NCBI GenBank assembly: GCA_029204225.1
Contig: CM055095.1
Span: 51,995,836-52,053,835 of the forward strand
Source: Diphasiastrum complanatum
Taxonomy: Eukaryota > Streptophyta > Lycopodiopsida > Lycopodiales > Lycopodiaceae
Length of the DNA: 58,000 nt
Reading direction: 5' to 3'
Shown: one piece after another, positions 54,703 to 58,000 of the stretch
How positions within the stretch are numbered: position 1 is the stretch's first letter
Layout of the letters: each line of letters starts with the position of its first letter
Made by a program: the position numbers and the translations under genes
Notes under the pieces: model-generated
What the model was told of the DNA's origin: nothing
What the model saw: the letters and a program-made list of their open reading frames with translations, nothing else
The model's database searches: none

Positions 54703-55845
54703 ATTTCTGTAATTTCTTCAGATCTAGGACCTTTTGTCCATTGTAGACTGTAGTGTACTAAAGAACCCTTGGCTTACTTAATATTAGTTGGTGTACTTAA
54801 ATGAGTATGGTCTATGCATCCAGTTGAATGAAATGGTGGTTCCCTGGGGTTAAGTGCAGTACCTGTGGATTAGTTTACTGCTAGAATTTCACCCTTCCAA
54901 ATTATTTAGTATTTTAAGATCTTATTTGACTATAGCAGTTCAAGTGTTTGCAAAGTTACAAGCACTTTGGCCCTTGAGCTCCTAGTATTTTGCCTTTAAT
55001 GGGGGGAGTCCCTCAAGCACATGATGCAGTTAGAAAGTGTAATTCATCTTACACTCAATAAATTGTCGACAAGGAGAATCAACTTTGTAAGACGTTGACT
55101 GCTCGTAGTATGTCAATACTCTTTAATGCTACTAAAAGCATAAACAAAGCATTATTTTTTCTACAAGATGAATAAATTATTAGCCTTTTGCTTCAAAAAA
55201 TGCAGTCATCTTGATGTAACTTTCGCAAGTTTTCATCATTTCATTGAGTCCTGTAAAACTGAACCAAAAATTTTCTTGGGCCCCCCAGGACCAAGAGAGG
55301 GAGAAAGAAGTTTATTAAGTGTCTTGTTGTTACATTGAGAATGTACATAAGAATTAAACAAAATACATAGGTTTTATTTGCTCCATTGGCAACACATAAT
55401 TTTATATTGAAATTCTTCATATTTGTCTATAGACAATGTGGAGTGTCAAATTAACTCTTGTTGACTCCATGGTTCAAAAAAAGCAATAATTTGAGTGTGT
55501 GTGTGTGTGAGAGAGAGAGAAGAGGGGGGGAGGAGGGGGTATAATTTCTTATTCCTTGCCAACCTCCACAGCCTCGTGACGAACTCCACTCTTGTAAATA
55601 GACTTTTTTCCACCATTGAAGCTCTTTAAGAAACCTATGGAATTGTTGGCCTCTTTCATGACCTGGAAGTGTCTTGAGAACCTCAAAAATATGTCAATCA
55701 CTATGCTTTAGGTCTAACGTACATATACAAGCTCAACTAGATGGCCAAAGAAGACCTGCCCACTTTTTTGGTCATATTATCAAAAGACTCACAAATGCTC
55801 CATTTAGCATCCCTTATTTATAGACAATTTTGAGGTGTCAAATTG
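54703..55845. other. AOX 3' flank; no second gene recognised
   Basis: The 3' UTR begins here; no strong polyadenylation site is evident, though AATAAA occurs near 55057. A mixed (GT)n(GA)n microsatellite lies at 55494-55530. From 55550 to 55845 there is weak plus-strand coding character (IVGLFHDLEVS, MAKEDLPTFLVILSKDS) that I cannot assign. Confidence 0.5.
55494..55530. repeat. (GT)n(GA)n compound microsatellite
   Basis: GTGTGTGTGTGTGTGAGAGAGAGAGAAGAGG-type run, followed by a G-rich patch. Confidence 0.93.
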
Positions 55846-56054
55846 TGCTTTACTATGTGTTGCGCTTAGTTGGCATTTCGATAACTTTGCTGGTGGGTTT
55901 GCTGCTTATTCTTTCCACATAATCAACCTTTACTTAGGCCTTATGCTTTGCTTGGAGCAAGTAACTCTCCACCAGCAAAGTTATCGAAATGCCAACTAAG
56001 CGCAACACATAGTAAAGCATAATCAACCTTTACTTAGGCCTTATGCTTTGCTTG
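55846..56054. repeat. perfect 51-bp inverted repeat with overlapping 37-bp direct repeat
   Basis: Arms 55846-55896 and 55969-56019 are perfect reverse complements separated by 72 bp. A 37-bp sequence (CATAATCAACCTTTACTTAG...) in the spacer, 55918-55954, recurs exactly at 56018-56054, directly after the right arm. Confidence 0.97.
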
Positions 56055-56111
56055 ATTATTTCGAGACCTTCAGCCCGGTGACCACCGGGCTGAAGGTCTC
56101 GAAATAATCAA
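56052..56111. repeat. perfect 28-bp palindrome arms, 4-base loop
   Basis: Arms 56052-56079 and 56084-56111 flank GACC. The right arm is the end of copia-10 RT (minus strand, DYFETFSPV); the left arm is its inverted duplicate, so a plus-strand DYFETFSPV also appears. Confidence 0.97.
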
Positions 56112-57095
56112 CATTAGGGATTTGCGAGAACCCTCTTGACACAAGTCGAGCTTTCCTCATGTCGATGCTTCGGTCTGTCTTATATTGATCTTAAAGATCC
56201 ATTTGCAATCGATTATCTTTCTACCTGCTGGCAGCTTGGTGACAGTCCAAGTATGTCTGTGTGAACTAAGTCTAGCATATCTTTAGAAATATGTTCTTGA
56301 TTTGACTTAAATGGTCTCCTAGCCTACTTTCCAATAATGCAACATTTGCAGACAAGAGAGTCAACATTATGGAAGTCTAAATCAAGAACTGAAGAGTGCT
56401 TAGACATACTAGCAATCGACATATAATCAAGGTGACCAAGTCTATAATGTCAAATCAATTCTTTATTAATTGATGTTGAACTACTTAAAGCACGATCAGT
56501 TGCAAAACAACAATTGTGCTACGTCGCCCTGGAATCGAGAAACCATTCCTCTGATCGATCGGCATGGTGGTGGTTCACCATGAAGGCTTTCTGCTCATCG
56601 TCGCCTTCAACGTTCTGTTTCGTGTTGGCCACATTGGCTTGTTGATCCTGCTGCTGCTTCTTGTTGTTGTCAAACTTCAAGATCTGGCAGTCCTAGATTT
56701 CATGGTTCGTTCGTTTGCAGTACTTGCAGAACAACTTCTTGTTCTAAGCGGGTTGCGGATTCTGGTTCGAATGCTTCTGCGACTATTTATGGTTGCCATC
56801 ACTTTGCTTGGCAACTTTCTTCTTCTGATTTTTTTTTTAAACAAGGCTTGTGAGTCGTTGATGGAGGACGAGGATGTTCCATTTCTTCGCGTCTCCTCTT
56901 GTAACAACATAATGATGATTCTAGATAGGGTTAGATCAAAATGTGTGGAACCCAGTTCTTGTAAGAGGGTGGCATGCTTGAAAGCAAGTCATGACAGTGT
57001 CAAAAATCATCGATCGCTGAACCTATGGATGTCATTTGCTCTAGCAGAGTTTTGAACTGATTTATGTGATTCTACTTAATCACATTTTCTAAATC
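56084..57095 (-). pseudogene. copia-10 gag, integrase start and RT start
   Basis: Reading leftward on the minus strand: gag NHINQFKTLL (57090-57055), LSRIIIMLLQEETRRNGTSS, SSINDSQALF (56900-56850); frame-shifted knuckle sequence; remains of the protease linker (56580-56520); pre-integrase GHLDYMSIASMSKHSSVLDL and CKCCIIGK (56440-56330); DMLDLVHTDI (about 56270). There it jumps directly to RT start TWTVTKLPAGRKIIDCKWIF (56255-56200) and RLVSRGFSQIPNVDYFETFS (56150-56090), so the integrase core was deleted. RT ends at the palindrome. This is an old copy of the copia-2/copia-5 clade. Confidence 0.85.
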
Positions 57096-58000
57096 ACTAG
57101 ATCAAATCAGTCGATTCCGTAGACATGCACAATGTGGGTTGATTTATATAGTTGCGGAAGTGTAGTCAGAGCGGATTTTAGAGCTTATGATCGACACACA
57201 TTAACAGTCACAAAAACGTTTTAATCTACGAATAACTTTTTCTGCATAGCATGAATCGATTAGAACATAATAGAAAATGCATTCAATACAATATGGCAGG
57301 ACTCAGATTACTGGAACATAGTCGTAGAGAGTACAAGTCTGAATGCAGACAGAGTCGCATTCTTTCTAATACAATACCCTGATGTAACAGAGAGGAAGGA
57401 CAAAGTTATTGCACTCTGATGTTCTGATCAATCGAATCAATTGATTGTTGTGTATCTATCTCTATCTCTAATTTGAAGTCTATATACAATTTACATTGAC
57501 ACACGAAAGCGGTGTCTGACGTAGATCATGGTAAGAGGATTGTGAAGCGATGGAGCATGAAGTAGTGTCGCTCCGCTAATGACCACAAGTTATGCCTTTG
57601 CGGTCCTTTATCGTAACCGCTAGTGACCGCAAGGAGTCCTTTTACGGTGTATTTGCGGTCCCCCCATTTGTGGTGGCTTGAAGCTAGTCTCCGCCACTGA
57701 CCACAAGTGGGGCTCTTTGCAGTGCATTTGTGGTCACCCTTCTTTCGGGGCCTTAGTGTTCACCTTTGTAACTGACCACAAGTTAGGCAGTTGCGGTTGC
57801 TTGCGATACTTAGTGAACTTCTTTGCAAGACCTTTGTAGTCTCCCTCTTGTTGAGCATGTTACCGCAAGTGACCATTTGCGAGGCCTTGCGATACATTAC
57901 AAAGACCGAGATAGACCGTAAGAAGGGGTTTTGCGGTGCCTTGCGATGACTTCAAAAACTTGTTTTCAAAACATAGAGTATTTCTGCGGACTGTACGTCT
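57096..58000 (-). mobile_element. copia-10 LTR, partial
   Basis: From ATCAAATCAGTCGATTCCGT it follows the copia-5 LTR at about 15325-15700 (CAATCGATTCCGTAG, TCTACGAATAA, TGCATTCAATNNAAT, GAGTCGCNTTCTTTCT). It joins gag directly, so the primer site, leader and gag start were deleted. It runs off the window. The part from 57540 is a minisatellite. Confidence 0.8.
57540..57960. repeat. GACCACAAGT / TTTGCGGT minisatellite in the LTR
   Basis: At least five imperfect units contain GACCACAAGT or GACCGCAAG, followed by TTTGCGGT or TTTGTGGTC words. Spacing is 40-70 bp. Confidence 0.85.

Overview
This window looks like nuclear DNA of a land plant with a large, repeat-rich genome. It contains one intact-looking host gene, a mitochondrial alternative oxidase (AOX) with the classic four-exon plant structure at 52300-54702. 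Nearly everything else is decayed LTR retrotransposon sequence. Ty1/copia elements primed by initiator tRNA-Met predominate, with fewer Ty3/gypsy pieces. The density of old, nested, frameshifted elements and the presence of a ginkbilobin-like (DUF26) pseudogene would fit a gymnosperm, but the window cannot prove this.

Layout. 1-4775: minus-strand copia-1 (RT, integrase, protease, gag, leader, tRNA-Met primer site and a 682-bp 5' LTR); its 3' end lies outside the window. 4776-6494: an unrecognised stretch ending in a second primer site and a short putative LTR. 6495-9505: plus-strand copia-2, decayed and cut off before RNase H. 9554-11595: the 5' end of minus-strand copia-3 with a 1.1-kb LTR. 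11680-13640: an LTR fragment and minus-strand copia-4 RT/RNase H remnants. 14115-14539: a pseudogene of the karrikin receptor KAI2. 15182-20114: minus-strand copia-5, with an inserted 994-bp TIR element, an inserted piece of copia-3-type LTR, and a deleted RT. 21347-23260: a possible Harbinger remnant, a gypsy integrase tail and copia-6. 24135-24507: the DUF26 pseudogene. 24790-26650: an inverted copia-5-type LTR piece and a minus-strand gypsy gag-protease. 28068-29680: copia-7 RNase H and LTR.

31874-34910: copia-8 LTR and gag joined head to head with a minus-strand integrase/RT. 35144-38183: minus-strand gypsy gag, a long leader full of TGGGAAT motifs, a gypsy primer site and a partial LTR. 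38184-45102: minus-strand copia-9, lacking most of pol and split by a 3.06-kb solo-LTR-like insertion. 45243-49944: LTR pieces, microsatellites and tandem duplications. 52300-54702: AOX. 55846-58000: fold-back repeats, minus-strand copia-10 and its LTR.

The retroelement genes do not work together: all carry stops, frameshifts or deletions. The AOX gene is the only locus I would call functional. I found no tRNA or rRNA gene, no CRISPR array and no operon-like new system. The most unusual signals are structural: fold-back and inverted duplications near 43.2-43.5 kb and 55.8-56.1 kb, a recurrent CACACGTGTG palindrome, copy-specific minisatellites inside related LTRs, and the TGGGAAT-rich gypsy leader.
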